Of a DNA stretch of 64,000 nucleotides, positions 8,699-18,205 are shown one piece after another (position 1 is the stretch's first letter; every line of letters starts with the position of its first letter). The notes beneath the pieces were generated by a model. That model did not search any database, was not told where the DNA came from, and saw nothing but the letters and a program-made list of their open reading frames with translations. Source of the DNA: an uncultured Porphyromonadaceae bacterium (GTDB taxonomy: Bacteria > Bacteroidota > Bacteroidia > Bacteroidales > Muribaculaceae); assembly GCA_902493335.1 (NCBI GenBank), contig CABUPJ010000004.1:16536-80535 (forward strand), read 5' to 3'. The position numbers were made by a program, and so were the translations under genes.

Positions 8699-11251
8699 AT
8701 GGAAAACAGATTTTCTCCTGATATACAAAAGCTCCTTGAGCGCAGTAAGAAAGAGGCGCTCAGGCACAACAATTCGAGCATCACGCCGGCCCATCTGCTT
8801 CTCGCGATGATTTCGGATGTGGAAAGCCGCACGGCAAAGTTGCTCGAAAAAGCTGCTGTCGGAAGCTCTGTCTACGAACTCAAGCAGAAACTCGACGAGC
8901 ATCTTTTTAACGAGGCCGAACAGCATATAACCGAGCTGTCGGTCAGCGATCTGACAAACAGGATCGTCAAACTCAGCACCCTCGAAGCGCGGTTACTCAA
9001 GTCGGCCTCGGTCGATCTGACACATATTCTTCTGGCGCTCTTTCATAATTACGAACTTCAGAATATCGACTATATGCAGCCGTTTTTCAATGCCGGCATA
9101 AGCTATGACAAGCTTTATTCGCTCGTTTCGTCGCAACCCGAGGCTGTGAGTGACAGCGCTGACTTCCTTGATGACGGTGATGACGAGCGCGCGCCGTCAT
9201 ATGGTTCAGATAACCGTTCGCAGTCGCAGGGAGCTGGCAAAGCTTCGCACACGCGTTCGGGGCAGAGCGACACTCCGGTGCTCGACAAGTTCGGCCACGA
9301 CATGACACGCGCCGCCCGTGACAACCGTCTCGACCCTGTAGTAGGCCGTGAAGTCGAAATCGAACGTCTCGCCCAGATTCTAAGCCGCCGCAAGAAAAAC
9401 AATCCGGTGCTCATCGGCGAGCCCGGTGTCGGCAAATCTGCAATTGTCGAGGGGCTTGCTCTGCGCATCGTCCAGCGCAAGGTGTCACGAATACTTTTTG
9501 ACAAACGTGTCGTGTCGCTCGACATGGCAGCCATCGTCGCCGGCACAAAATACCGTGGCGAATTTGAAGAGCGCATCAAGGCCATTCTCAACGAATTGAG
9601 CAAGAATCCCAACGTGATTCTTTTTATCGACGAGATACACACCATCGTCGGCGCAGGCAACTCGCAGGGCTCGATGGACGCAGCCAATATGCTGAAGCCT
9701 GCTCTTGCACGCGGTGAGCTTCAGTGTATCGGCGCAACCACTCTCGACGAATATCGCAAGAACATCGAGAAGGACGGTGCGCTCGAACGCCGTTTCCAGA
9801 AAGTGATGGTCGAGCCGACCACTGCCGAAGAGACTCTCAGTATTCTGCATAATATCAAGGACAAATATGAGTCGCACCACAACGTGACTTATACCGAGGA
9901 TGCTCTCGAGGCCTGCGTCAAACTGACAGACAGGTATATCACCGACCGCAATTTCCCCGACAAGGCTATCGACGCTCTTGACGAGGCAGGTTCGCGTGTG
10001 CATATCACTAACGTCAAGGTTCCCGCCGAGATAGAGGCGCTCGAAAAAGAGATCGAGGAAGCCGACAACAACAAACAGGCGGCCGCGCGGTCTTCAAACT
10101 ACAACGCTGCGGCCGAGTGGCGAAACAAAGCCCAGGAGCTGCGGGTCCGTCTTGACGACCTCACCGCAAAGTGGGAAAAAGATATGGTCGACAACCGCCA
10201 GACGGTCGATGAAGACAGTATCGCCGAGGTCGTCGCCATGATGACCGGGGTTCCCATGCAGCGTGTGGCTCAGGCCGAGGGCGCGAAACTGCTCGAGATG
10301 GCTCCGACCCTAAAGGGCGCCATCATCGGTCAGGACGAAGCAGTCAGCAAGATTGTCAAGGCTATACACCGTAACCGCATCGGTCTGAAAGACCCCAACA
10401 AACCAATAGGCACATTTATGTTCCTTGGTCCGACAGGTGTCGGCAAGACCCATCTTGCCAAGAAGCTTGCAGAATATCTTTTTGATTCGGCCGATACGCT
10501 GATAAGAATCGACATGAGCGAGTATATGGAAAAATTCACCGTCTCGCGCCTCGTCGGCGCGCCTCCGGGCTACGTCGGCTACGAAGAGGGGGGCCAGCTT
10601 ACCGAAAAAGTGCGCCGTCACCCCTACTCTGTCGTGCTGCTTGACGAAATCGAGAAAGCTCATCCCGACGTCTTCAATTTGCTTCTTCAGGTTATGGACG
10701 AAGGCCGTCTTACCGACAGCCTCGGCCGCCGCATCGACTTCAAGAATACGATAATAATCATGACGTCGAATATCGGCACACGGCAGCTTAAAGATTTCGG
10801 CTCGGGTGTGGGCTTCACGACGCGTGAAGTCGACAGCGAGTATACTCACGGTGTCCTGCAGAAGGCTCTCAATAAAGCTTTCTCACCGGAGTTCCTTAAC
10901 CGCATCGACGACATCATAATGTTTGACCAGCTCGACCGCGACGCAATATTCAAGATCATAGACATCGAACTCGCAGGCTTTACCAAACGTCTCAACGAGC
11001 TTGGCTACAAACTCAACCTGTCTGAGAAGGCCCGTGATTTCATCGCTGACAAAGGGTATGACAGACAGTTCGGCGCCCGTCCGCTCAAAAGAGCGATACA
11101 GAAGTATCTCGAAGACGAACTGGCCGAACTGCTTATCACAGCGTCTGTCATGCCGGGCAATACGATTGCCGTCGACTATGATGAAAATGAGAAGAAAATC
11201 GTCACGAAGATTATCGCGGCCTCAGAGGATGCCGTCGAAGTTCAGGCATAA
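8699..11251 (+). CDS. clpC: ClpC-type AAA+ unfoldase (Clp protease ATP-binding subunit)
   Basis: 850 residues. It unfolds substrates for ClpP in the cytoplasm. Residues 1-150 form the double Clp N domain, followed by a long Ser/Gly/Asp-rich linker (about 155-200). AAA1 has Walker A GEPGVGKSA near 240 and Walker B VILFIDEIHT. Residues about 425-500 are a short coiled M domain of ClpC length (a ClpB M domain would be much longer). AAA2 has Walker A GPTGVGKTH near 580. Divergent from gyrA and followed by a terminator. ClpB is excluded mainly by the short M domain. Confidence 0.93.
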   Translation: MENRFSPDIQKLLERSKKEALRHNNSSITPAHLLLAMISDVESRTAKLLEKAAVGSSVYELKQKLDEHLFNEAEQHITELSVSDLTNRIVKLSTLEARLLKSASVDLTHILLALFHNYELQNIDYMQPFFNAGISYDKLYSLVSSQPEAVSDSADFLDDGDDERAPSYGSDNRSQSQGAGKASHTRSGQSDTPVLDKFGHDMTRAARDNRLDPVVGREVEIERLAQILSRRKKNNPVLIGEPGVGKSAIVEGLALRIVQRKVSRILFDKRVVSLDMAAIVAGTKYRGEFEERIKAILNELSKNPNVILFIDEIHTIVGAGNSQGSMDAANMLKPALARGELQCIGATTLDEYRKNIEKDGALERRFQKVMVEPTTAEETLSILHNIKDKYESHHNVTYTEDALEACVKLTDRYITDRNFPDKAIDALDEAGSRVHITNVKVPAEIEALEKEIEEADNNKQAAARSSNYNAAAEWRNKAQELRVRLDDLTAKWEKDMVDNRQTVDEDSIAEVVAMMTGVPMQRVAQAEGAKLLEMAPTLKGAIIGQDEAVSKIVKAIHRNRIGLKDPNKPIGTFMFLGPTGVGKTHLAKKLAEYLFDSADTLIRIDMSEYMEKFTVSRLVGAPPGYVGYEEGGQLTEKVRRHPYSVVLLDEIEKAHPDVFNLLLQVMDEGRLTDSLGRRIDFKNTIIIMTSNIGTRQLKDFGSGVGFTTREVDSEYTHGVLQKALNKAFSPEFLNRIDDIIMFDQLDRDAIFKIIDIELAGFTKRLNELGYKLNLSEKARDFIADKGYDRQFGARPLKRAIQKYLEDELAELLITASVMPGNTIAVDYDENEKKIVTKIIAASEDAVEVQA

Positions 11252-11274
11252 GACAACGCTTCCATGATATTATA

Positions 11275-11313
11275 AAAATAGCGGCTTCCCGTCTGGGATG
11301 CCGCTATTTTTCT
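11275..11313 (+). terminator. rho-independent terminator after clpC
   Basis: Stem AAAATAGCGGC (11275-11285) / GCCGCTATTTT (11300-11310) followed by further T residues. Confidence 0.88.
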
Positions 11314-11388
11314 TAAGTTTTTTTCGCAATTACAGAGTTTTTATGTTATTTTGCCTGATGATAACATAACGAAGGTCGTAAAACGGCA

Positions 11389-11601
11389 ATGAACGGATTA
11401 ATCAGACGGGTGATAAACCTATATGTCGAAGGATTTCGGTCGATGACTGTCGGCCGAAGCCTCTGGGCTATAATCATAATAAAGCTATTTATAATGTTTG
11501 CCATCCTTAAACTGTTCTTTTTTCCCAATCTGCTTGACGAGAACTATGATACTGATGCAGAGAGGGCGAATGCTGTGGCGACCGAGCTTATAAAGCGGTG
11601 A
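11389..11601 (+). CDS. DUF4492 small membrane protein upstream of cydAB
   Basis: A 70-residue protein with one membrane helix (about residues 24-45, SLWAIIIIKLFIMFAILKLFFF) and a short charged C-terminus. DUF4492 proteins are found just upstream of cytochrome bd oxidase genes in Bacteroidetes, as here (28 bases before cydA). A role in oxidase assembly or stability is plausible by analogy with small CydX-type subunits, but is not shown. It lies too close to cydA for a separate promoter to be likely. Confidence 0.85.
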   Translation: MNGLIRRVINLYVEGFRSMTVGRSLWAIIIIKLFIMFAILKLFFFPNLLDENYDTDAERANAVATELIKR

Positions 11602-11629
11602 AACTATTTTAATTATTAATTTTAATATC

Positions 11630-13195
11630 ATGAATGATCTATTAGGAGTTGTCGACTGGTCGAGGGCGCAATTCGCCCTCACAGCCATGTATCACTGGCT
11701 CTTCGTGCCTTTGACGATAGGTCTGTCACTGATGCTCGCCATCATGGAGACAATCTATGTCAGGACGGGCAAAGAGGCCTGGAAGGGAATCACAAAATTC
11801 TGGATGACGCTTTTCGGCATCAACTTTGCCTGCGGTGTCGCCACAGGTATTATTCTCGAATTCGAGTTCGGTACAAACTGGTCTAACTACAGCTGGTTTG
11901 TTGGTGACATTTTTGGAGCGCCTCTTGCTATCGAAGGTCTGCTCGCGTTCTTTTTGGAGGCGACTTTTGTCGCTGTCATGTTCTTCGGATGGAATAAAGT
12001 GAGCAAGCGCTTCCACCTTGCGGCGACATGGCTTACCGCCATAGGCGTATCTCTCTCGGCGCTGTGGATTCTCGTCGCCAACGCATGGATGCAGAATCCT
12101 GTAGGCATGGCTTTTGACCCCGACCAGATGAGAAACGTCATGGACAACTTCTGGGAAGTGGCATTCAACTCTGTCGCCATGAACAAGTTCTTCCATGCCG
12201 TCTTCAGCGGATGGGTTCTCGCTGCTGTCTTCGTCATAGGTGTCAGCAGCTGGCTTCTCTGGCGCAAGCGCAATGTCGACGCAGCTGTCAAATCGCTCAA
12301 AGTCGGTTCGTGGACGGGTCTCGTCGGCATGTTGCTCACATTGTATACAGGCGATGGCTCGGCAGTCGAGGTAGCTCGCGTACAGCCGATGAAACTGGCT
12401 GCTATGGAAGGTCTCTATGACGGCAAAGTAGGTCAGGAGCTTGTAGCATTCGGTATCTACAACAATGACAAGAAACCCGGGGACAATCAGGATGCGATGC
12501 ACTTCGAGATATCGCTGCCCTATGGTTTGTCTGTACTTGCAAATCACGATCCGAACACATTTGTGCCCGGTATCAACGATCTCATAAACGGCGTCGCTCT
12601 GACTGCCGGCGGTGACACGCTTGACATTGTCAGCTATGCCGAACGCATTGAGCGCGGCAAAGCTGCCCGCGTCGCACTCGCCCGCTATGGCGAAGCGCGT
12701 GCAGCCGGTGACAGCACTGCAATGGAGACGGCGCTCGCCGAGATTAATGCCGATTACAAATACTTTGGCTACGGCTTTTTTGACAGTGTCGACGAAGCTG
12801 TGCCTCCGGTAGCAATGACTTTCTATGCCTTCAGAATCATGGTGATGGCCGGCGGCTATCTGATGCTGCTGTTCATCGTGCTGATAATTGTCTGCTATAA
12901 AAAAGTCAAAGTACTTGAACGTCCATGGCTCCACTGGGTCGGCATACTCTCGATTCCGGTCGTGTGGATATGCAGCCAGGCCGGCTGGGTTGTGGCTGAA
13001 GTCGGCCGTCAACCCTGGGTTATCCAGGATCTTATGCCTACTCGCGCGGCGGTCTCGGCGATACAGCAGTCGTCAGTCGAGCTGACATTCTGGATTTTTG
13101 CCGTACTCTTCACACTCATGCTTGCGGCCGAAATCAGCATTATGCTCAGATATATCTCTAAAGCTTCTAAAAACAATATCGAACAACACGATTAA
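11630..13195 (+). CDS. cydA: cytochrome bd ubiquinol oxidase subunit I
   Basis: 521 residues, about nine membrane helices. It oxidises quinol and reduces O2 at low oxygen tension in the inner membrane. The N-terminal FALTAMYHWLFVPLTIG contains the conserved haem-ligand histidine (His22 here), MNKFFHAVFSGW contains the second histidine, and GRQPWVIQ is the conserved GRQPW signature. The long hydrophilic stretch of about residues 240-385 is the quinone-binding Q loop region. For an otherwise anaerobic gut lineage it would serve oxygen scavenging and microaerobic respiration. It is 12 bases upstream of cydB. Confidence 0.97.
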   Translation: MNDLLGVVDWSRAQFALTAMYHWLFVPLTIGLSLMLAIMETIYVRTGKEAWKGITKFWMTLFGINFACGVATGIILEFEFGTNWSNYSWFVGDIFGAPLAIEGLLAFFLEATFVAVMFFGWNKVSKRFHLAATWLTAIGVSLSALWILVANAWMQNPVGMAFDPDQMRNVMDNFWEVAFNSVAMNKFFHAVFSGWVLAAVFVIGVSSWLLWRKRNVDAAVKSLKVGSWTGLVGMLLTLYTGDGSAVEVARVQPMKLAAMEGLYDGKVGQELVAFGIYNNDKKPGDNQDAMHFEISLPYGLSVLANHDPNTFVPGINDLINGVALTAGGDTLDIVSYAERIERGKAARVALARYGEARAAGDSTAMETALAEINADYKYFGYGFFDSVDEAVPPVAMTFYAFRIMVMAGGYLMLLFIVLIIVCYKKVKVLERPWLHWVGILSIPVVWICSQAGWVVAEVGRQPWVIQDLMPTRAAVSAIQQSSVELTFWIFAVLFTLMLAAEISIMLRYISKASKNNIEQHD

Positions 13196-13207
13196 CCGTT
13201 TTGCCTT

Positions 13208-14347
13208 ATGACTACATTAGAACTGTTACAATCATATTGGTGGCTTCTCGTCGCAGTGCTTGGCGCCACATTGGTCTTTCTTCTCTTCGTGCAAGGCGGT
13301 CAGTCGATGATATTCGAGCTGTCGGGCGACAATGACCGCGGTCTCGTCATCAATTCGCTCGGCCGCAAATGGGAACTGACGTTCACGACTCTTGTCGTCT
13401 TTGGCGGTGCGTTTTTCGCTTCATTCCCGCTCTTCTATTCCACGAGCTTCGGGGGTGCCTACTGGCTGTGGATGCTCATACTGTTGAGTTTCGTGTTACA
13501 GGCTGTCAGCTATGAGTTCCGCCGCAAGAAAGGAAATCTTTATGGGACATCTACTTACGACATCTTCCTCATGTTCAACGGCCTCTTCGGCTGTGTGCTG
13601 CTTGGAGTCGCTGTCGCAATGATGTTTTTCGGCGCTGAATTCACCATCAATAAAACCAATCTGCTTGACGTCACCGCTCCGGTCATATCGCAGTGGGCAC
13701 CGACACACGGACTTGAAGCAATCGTCTGCTGGAAGAATCTCCTGCTCGGTTTCGCAGTCTTCTTTCTCGCCCGCACCCAGGCCGCACTATATTTCATAAA
13801 CAATATCGACAGTACTGAAGGGTTCGCGCGCAAGCTTCGCAATAAAGTTCTTGTCAATGGCCTTGTCTTCGCCGTTCTCTTCGTGGCATTTCTCGTGCTT
13901 CTTCTGCTTTCAGACGGTCTGAGAGAGACAGCCGGCGGATTTGTAAAAGAGAGCAATCTCTATCTCCACAATCTGCTTGAGATGTGGCCTCTGACAGTCG
14001 TGCTCCTTATCGGTGTCGTAATGGTGCTTTATGCCATCGGCCGAAGCGCTTTCTGCGCCGGTTACCGTTGTGGCATATGGTGGTCGGGCATAGGCACGGT
14101 GCTTGTCGTCATCGTCTTGCTGCTGATTGCCGGATGGAATCACACGGCATATTATCCGTCGCTCGCAGACACGGCAAGCTCGCTCACCATCACCAACAGT
14201 TCGTCATCGCTCTTCACGCTCAAAGTCATGAGCTGGGTGTCGGTTGTCATTCCTTTCGTGATCGCCTATATAGCGGTCGTATGGCGAAAAATGAACAACA
14301 GACCGCTCACCGAAGCCGAACTCGACAGCGAAAGCCACAAGTATTAA
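13208..14347 (+). CDS. cydB: cytochrome bd ubiquinol oxidase subunit II
   Basis: 379 residues with about eight or nine predicted helices. Typical CydB features are the start ELLQSYWWLLVAVLGATLVFLLFVQGGQS, the GRKWELTFTTLVVFGGAFFASFPLFYSTSF block and FRRKKGN. It pairs with CydA. The gene ends at a strong hairpin terminator, closing the DUF4492-cydA-cydB unit. No cydX-like ORF was seen after it. Confidence 0.96.
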   Translation: MTTLELLQSYWWLLVAVLGATLVFLLFVQGGQSMIFELSGDNDRGLVINSLGRKWELTFTTLVVFGGAFFASFPLFYSTSFGGAYWLWMLILLSFVLQAVSYEFRRKKGNLYGTSTYDIFLMFNGLFGCVLLGVAVAMMFFGAEFTINKTNLLDVTAPVISQWAPTHGLEAIVCWKNLLLGFAVFFLARTQAALYFINNIDSTEGFARKLRNKVLVNGLVFAVLFVAFLVLLLLSDGLRETAGGFVKESNLYLHNLLEMWPLTVVLLIGVVMVLYAIGRSAFCAGYRCGIWWSGIGTVLVVIVLLLIAGWNHTAYYPSLADTASSLTITNSSSSLFTLKVMSWVSVVIPFVIAYIAVVWRKMNNRPLTEAELDSESHKY

Positions 14348-14374
14348 ACTAAAAACATTTGTGTTACAATCTCT

Positions 14375-14410
14375 GCGTGGGCGTCGATTTTTCGGCGCCC
14401 ACGCGATTTT
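14375..14410 (+). terminator. terminator after cydB
   Basis: Stem GCGTGGGCG (14375-14383) / CGCCCACGC (14396-14404), followed by a short T tract. Confidence 0.75.
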
Positions 14411-14427
14411 CATATAATATTTTTTTG

Positions 14428-14435
14428 TAACTTTG
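14428..14435 (+). promoter_or_regulatory. candidate -7 box of the purL-purF-like operon
   Basis: TAACTTTG, an exact TAnnTTTG match, lies 50 bases before the purL ATG and directly after the cydB terminator. The upstream -33 place has only a T-rich stretch. Confidence 0.5.
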
Positions 14436-14485
14436 TCGCTTAGAAATCTATTCCCTTACATCACATCAACGCCTACATAAATATT

Positions 14486-17400
14486 ATGGTCGTATTTTTC
14501 AAAAAGGGCGCTGACAAATTTTATGCCGTCAGCACTAACCACAGTTTTAACCAACAGGAACTCGAACGATTGAGTTGGCTGCTCAACGGCGCAAAGCCGT
14601 TGAAGGGCTCGAAATTGAAAGGTACTTTTGTCGGTCCGCGAAAAGAAATGATAACTCCCTGGAGTACGAATGCCGTTGAGATCACTCAGAACATGGGTCT
14701 TGCCGGCATTTTTCGTATCGAGGAATTTGTCCGCACCGATAATCCCCAGCCGTCATACGACCCTATGTTACAGCGAGTCTATACCGATCTTGACAACCAT
14801 CTTTTCGATATAGCCAAGACTCCCGACGCAATCAAATATATTGAAGATATCACCGAGTATAACCGCAGCGAAGGCCTCGCTCTCAGCGATGACGAGGAGC
14901 AGTATCTCAAAGATCTTTCGGCAAAACTCGGTCGACCGCTGACCGACAGTGAGGTCTTCGGCTTCTCTCAGGTAAATTCCGAGCACTGCCGTCACAAGAT
15001 TTTTAACGGCAAATTCATCATCGACGGCGAAGAAAAGCCGCTCTCGCTCTTCAAGCTCATCAAACGCACGTCAGAGGTCAATCCCAACGGTCTCGTATCG
15101 GCCTATAAAGACAACGTGGCCTTTGTCAAAGGTCCGCGTATAACCCAGTTCTATCCCGAGAACCCCGACCGTGCCGATTACTTCACACAGCGTGAAATCG
15201 ATACCGTCATCTCGCTCAAGGCCGAAACCCACAACTTCCCGACCACAGTCGAGCCTTTCAACGGCGCTGCCACAGGCACGGGCGGTGAGATCCGTGACCG
15301 TCTCGGCGGTGGCCGCGCAAGTCTTCCGATTGCCGGAACGGCTGTCTACATGACTTCATATCCGCGTCTTGACGCCGAACGCAACTGGGAACGACTCTTC
15401 GACCCGCGCGCATGGCTCTATCAGACACCTTCAGAGATACTCGTCAAGGCGTCTAACGGCGCATCTGACTTCGGCAATAAGTTCGGCCAGCCTCTTATCT
15501 GCGGTTCGTTGCTCACGTTCGAGCATCAGGAGAATGGCAAGAAATACGGTTACGACAAGGTAATCATGCTCGCCGGCGGTGTCGGCTTCGCCGCTAAAAA
15601 AGATGCCATCAAAGGCATTCCCGAAGCCGGCCAGAAAGTAGTCGTCAGCGGTGGTGACAACTACCGCATCGGCATGGGCGGTGGCGCCGTGTCGTCGGTC
15701 GACACCGGAAGCTATGGCAACGCTATAGAACTTAACGCAGTGCAGCGCGCCAATCCCGAGATGCAGAAACGTGTGTCAAACGTCATCCGTGCACTGGCCG
15801 AAAGCGAGGTAAATCCCATCGTCTCTATTCACGACCATGGTGCCGGCGGTCATCTCAACGCTCTGTCTGAACTCGTAGAAGCCACAGGCGGACACATCTC
15901 CATCGACTCGCTGCCCGTAGGCGACCCCACTCTCTCGGCCAAGGAAATCATCGGCAACGAGAGTCAGGAGCGCATGGGTTTCGTTATAAACGAAGGCGAC
16001 ATCGACTATGTCAAGGCTATCGCCGACCGCGAGCGTGCACCGCTTTATGTCGTCGGCGAGACCACGGGCGACGACCGTTTTGTCTTCGAACAGAGCGACG
16101 GCGTCAAGCCCATCGACCTCGCCATGGAGGACATGTTCGGCAATTCGCCCAAGACCGTAATGAACGACAAGACCGTTCCTGTCCACTTTGAAGATATAAA
16201 GACCGACATCGCTCAGCTCGACACATATCTCCGTGACGTTCTCTCGCTCGAGGCTGTCGCCTGCAAGGACTGGCTCACCAACAAGGTCGACCGTTCGGTC
16301 ACCGGCAAAGTGGCCCGCCAGCAGTGTCAGGGCGAGATACAGCTGCCACTGAGCGACTGTGCCGTCGTTGCTCTCGACTACGTCGGCAAAGCCGGCATCG
16401 CTACTTCAATCGGTCATGCACCTCAGGTTGCCCTCGCCGATTCAGCCGCCGGTTCTACGATGGCTGTAGCCGAAGCGCTTACCAACATCGTGGGAGCCAA
16501 TCTTGCCAAAGGACTCAAGAGTGTATCTCTGAGCGCCAACTGGATGTGGCCTTGCAACAACGCCGGCGAAGATGCCGCTCTCTATAGCGCCGTCAAGGCG
16601 TGCAGCGATTTTGTCTGCGACCTCGGCATAAATATCCCGACGGGCAAAGACAGCCTTTCGATGACACAGAAATACGGAGACGACAAGGTTTATGCTCCCG
16701 GCACGGTAATAATATCGGCTGCCGGCGAAGTCAGCGACATCCGCAAGACCGTATCGCCCGTCGCCGTAAACAAAAAGAATTCCACATTCTATTATATAGA
16801 CTTCTCGGGTGACAGCCTGCGGCTCGGTGGCTCGGCACTTGCCCAGACTATGGGTAAAGTCGGTTCTGACGTGCCGGTTGTCAAAGATGCGGCTAAATTC
16901 AAAACCGCGTTCGATGCCGTGCAGCGTCTCGTCAAGCTCCGCAAACTTCTTGCGATTCACGACGTCAGCGCCGGCGGTCTCGTCACCACACTGCTTGAAA
17001 TGACATTTGCCAACACCCGTGGAGGTCTGAAATTCTATACCGACGGCTTCAGAATGTACGGCGAGGACGACCTCGTCAAGATTCTGTTCGCCGAGAATCC
17101 GGCCGTCGTCATTCAGGTCGACGACACCAAGAAGGAATCTGTCGAAGAAATTCTCGACAAGGCGGCAGTAAAATATTTCCCGATCGCATGTCCGGCCGAC
17201 GAACGTGTCATCATGGTGACACATGACGAAAGCGAGCATTTGATCGGCATCGACTTCCTGCGCGACGTATGGTTCCGCCCGTCGTATCTGCTTGACACTC
17301 TCCAGAACGGTGAAGAATGCGCCCGTCTGCGTTTCGACAACTATAGCCGTCAGCCGCTGCGCTATACACTTCCCGTCGGTTTCGACGGCAGCCTCGCTTC

Positions 17401-18190
17401 TCGTGGTCTTGATCTGAAACGTCGCGGCAAGAGTGGCGTAAGAGCTGCCATCATAAGAGAGAAGGGCGTCAACGGCGACCGTGAGATGGCCTACTCTCTC
17501 CATCTGGCAGGCTTTGACGTCAAGGATGTCCATATGACCGACCTGATGAGCGGACGCGAGACTCTCGAGGACGTAAACATGATTGTCTTCTGCGGAGGCT
17601 TCTCGAACAGTGACGTTCTCGGTTCTGCGAAAGGCTGGGCAGGCGGTTTCCTCTGGAACGAAAACGCCCGTCGCACTCTTGACAACTATTACAAGCGCAA
17701 TGATACGCTCAGCCTCGGCATCTGCAACGGCTGTCAGCTTATGATCGAGCTTAATCTGCTCGGCTACGGCGAAAAGATCAGGCCTGTCATGGAGCACAAC
17801 ATATCGCATAAGTTCGAGTCGGAGTTCCTCACTGTCAATGTGCCTCAGAACGACACCGTCATGTTCGGCAGTCTGTCAGGGGTCAGAACAGGTATATGGG
17901 TAGCCCATGGCGAGGGTCGCTTCAATCTGCCTTCTAAACTTGACGACTACAATATCATAGCACGATACAGTTACGCGTCTTACCCCGGCAACCCCAATGG
18001 TTCGAAGGGTGCTGTGGCAGGTCTTGCCTCGGCCGACGGACGCCATGTAGCGATGATGCCCCACCTCGAGAGAGCGATATTCCCCTGGCAGTGCGCATGG
18101 TATCCGCGTTCACACCGCAACGACGATGTCACCGTCTGGATTGATGCGTTCATCAATGCCCGCAAATGGATTGAAAATATCAAAAAATAA
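14486..18190 (+). CDS. purL: phosphoribosylformylglycinamidine synthase (single-chain PurL)
   Basis: 1234 residues, the long single-polypeptide form. It converts FGAR, ATP and glutamine to FGAM in purine synthesis. The N-terminal PurS-like part is about residues 1-130, followed by the linker and two AIR-synthase-type lobes (KAETHNFPTTVEPFNGAATG near 245; GMGGGAVSSV near 395). The C-terminal class I glutaminase has nucleophile Cys in GICNGCQLM near 1080 and the His/Glu pair in PHLERAIFPW near 1192. It is followed after 15 bases by a PurF paralogue, so the two are probably co-transcribed. Confidence 0.97.
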   Translation: MVVFFKKGADKFYAVSTNHSFNQQELERLSWLLNGAKPLKGSKLKGTFVGPRKEMITPWSTNAVEITQNMGLAGIFRIEEFVRTDNPQPSYDPMLQRVYTDLDNHLFDIAKTPDAIKYIEDITEYNRSEGLALSDDEEQYLKDLSAKLGRPLTDSEVFGFSQVNSEHCRHKIFNGKFIIDGEEKPLSLFKLIKRTSEVNPNGLVSAYKDNVAFVKGPRITQFYPENPDRADYFTQREIDTVISLKAETHNFPTTVEPFNGAATGTGGEIRDRLGGGRASLPIAGTAVYMTSYPRLDAERNWERLFDPRAWLYQTPSEILVKASNGASDFGNKFGQPLICGSLLTFEHQENGKKYGYDKVIMLAGGVGFAAKKDAIKGIPEAGQKVVVSGGDNYRIGMGGGAVSSVDTGSYGNAIELNAVQRANPEMQKRVSNVIRALAESEVNPIVSIHDHGAGGHLNALSELVEATGGHISIDSLPVGDPTLSAKEIIGNESQERMGFVINEGDIDYVKAIADRERAPLYVVGETTGDDRFVFEQSDGVKPIDLAMEDMFGNSPKTVMNDKTVPVHFEDIKTDIAQLDTYLRDVLSLEAVACKDWLTNKVDRSVTGKVARQQCQGEIQLPLSDCAVVALDYVGKAGIATSIGHAPQVALADSAAGSTMAVAEALTNIVGANLAKGLKSVSLSANWMWPCNNAGEDAALYSAVKACSDFVCDLGINIPTGKDSLSMTQKYGDDKVYAPGTVIISAAGEVSDIRKTVSPVAVNKKNSTFYYIDFSGDSLRLGGSALAQTMGKVGSDVPVVKDAAKFKTAFDAVQRLVKLRKLLAIHDVSAGGLVTTLLEMTFANTRGGLKFYTDGFRMYGEDDLVKILFAENPAVVIQVDDTKKESVEEILDKAAVKYFPIACPADERVIMVTHDESEHLIGIDFLRDVWFRPSYLLDTLQNGEECARLRFDNYSRQPLRYTLPVGFDGSLASRGLDLKRRGKSGVRAAIIREKGVNGDREMAYSLHLAGFDVKDVHMTDLMSGRETLEDVNMIVFCGGFSNSDVLGSAKGWAGGFLWNENARRTLDNYYKRNDTLSLGICNGCQLMIELNLLGYGEKIRPVMEHNISHKFESEFLTVNVPQNDTVMFGSLSGVRTGIWVAHGEGRFNLPSKLDDYNIIARYSYASYPGNPNGSKGAVAGLASADGRHVAMMPHLERAIFPWQCAWYPRSHRNDDVTVWIDAFINARKWIENIKK

Positions 18191-18205
18191 AACATAAAAA
18201 CCAAT

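Noticed and set aside
8699..11251. ClpB disaggregase
   Set aside because: The middle domain is too short for ClpB, and the N-terminal and C-terminal parts fit ClpC.
11726..13012. 428-residue ORF antisense to cydA
   Set aside because: Composition is rich in His/Cys/Asp as expected from the reverse of a membrane protein; no recognisable family.
16442..17809. 455-residue ORF antisense to purL
   Set aside because: Shadow of a strongly conserved gene; no domain, no promoter, and it is fully inside purL.
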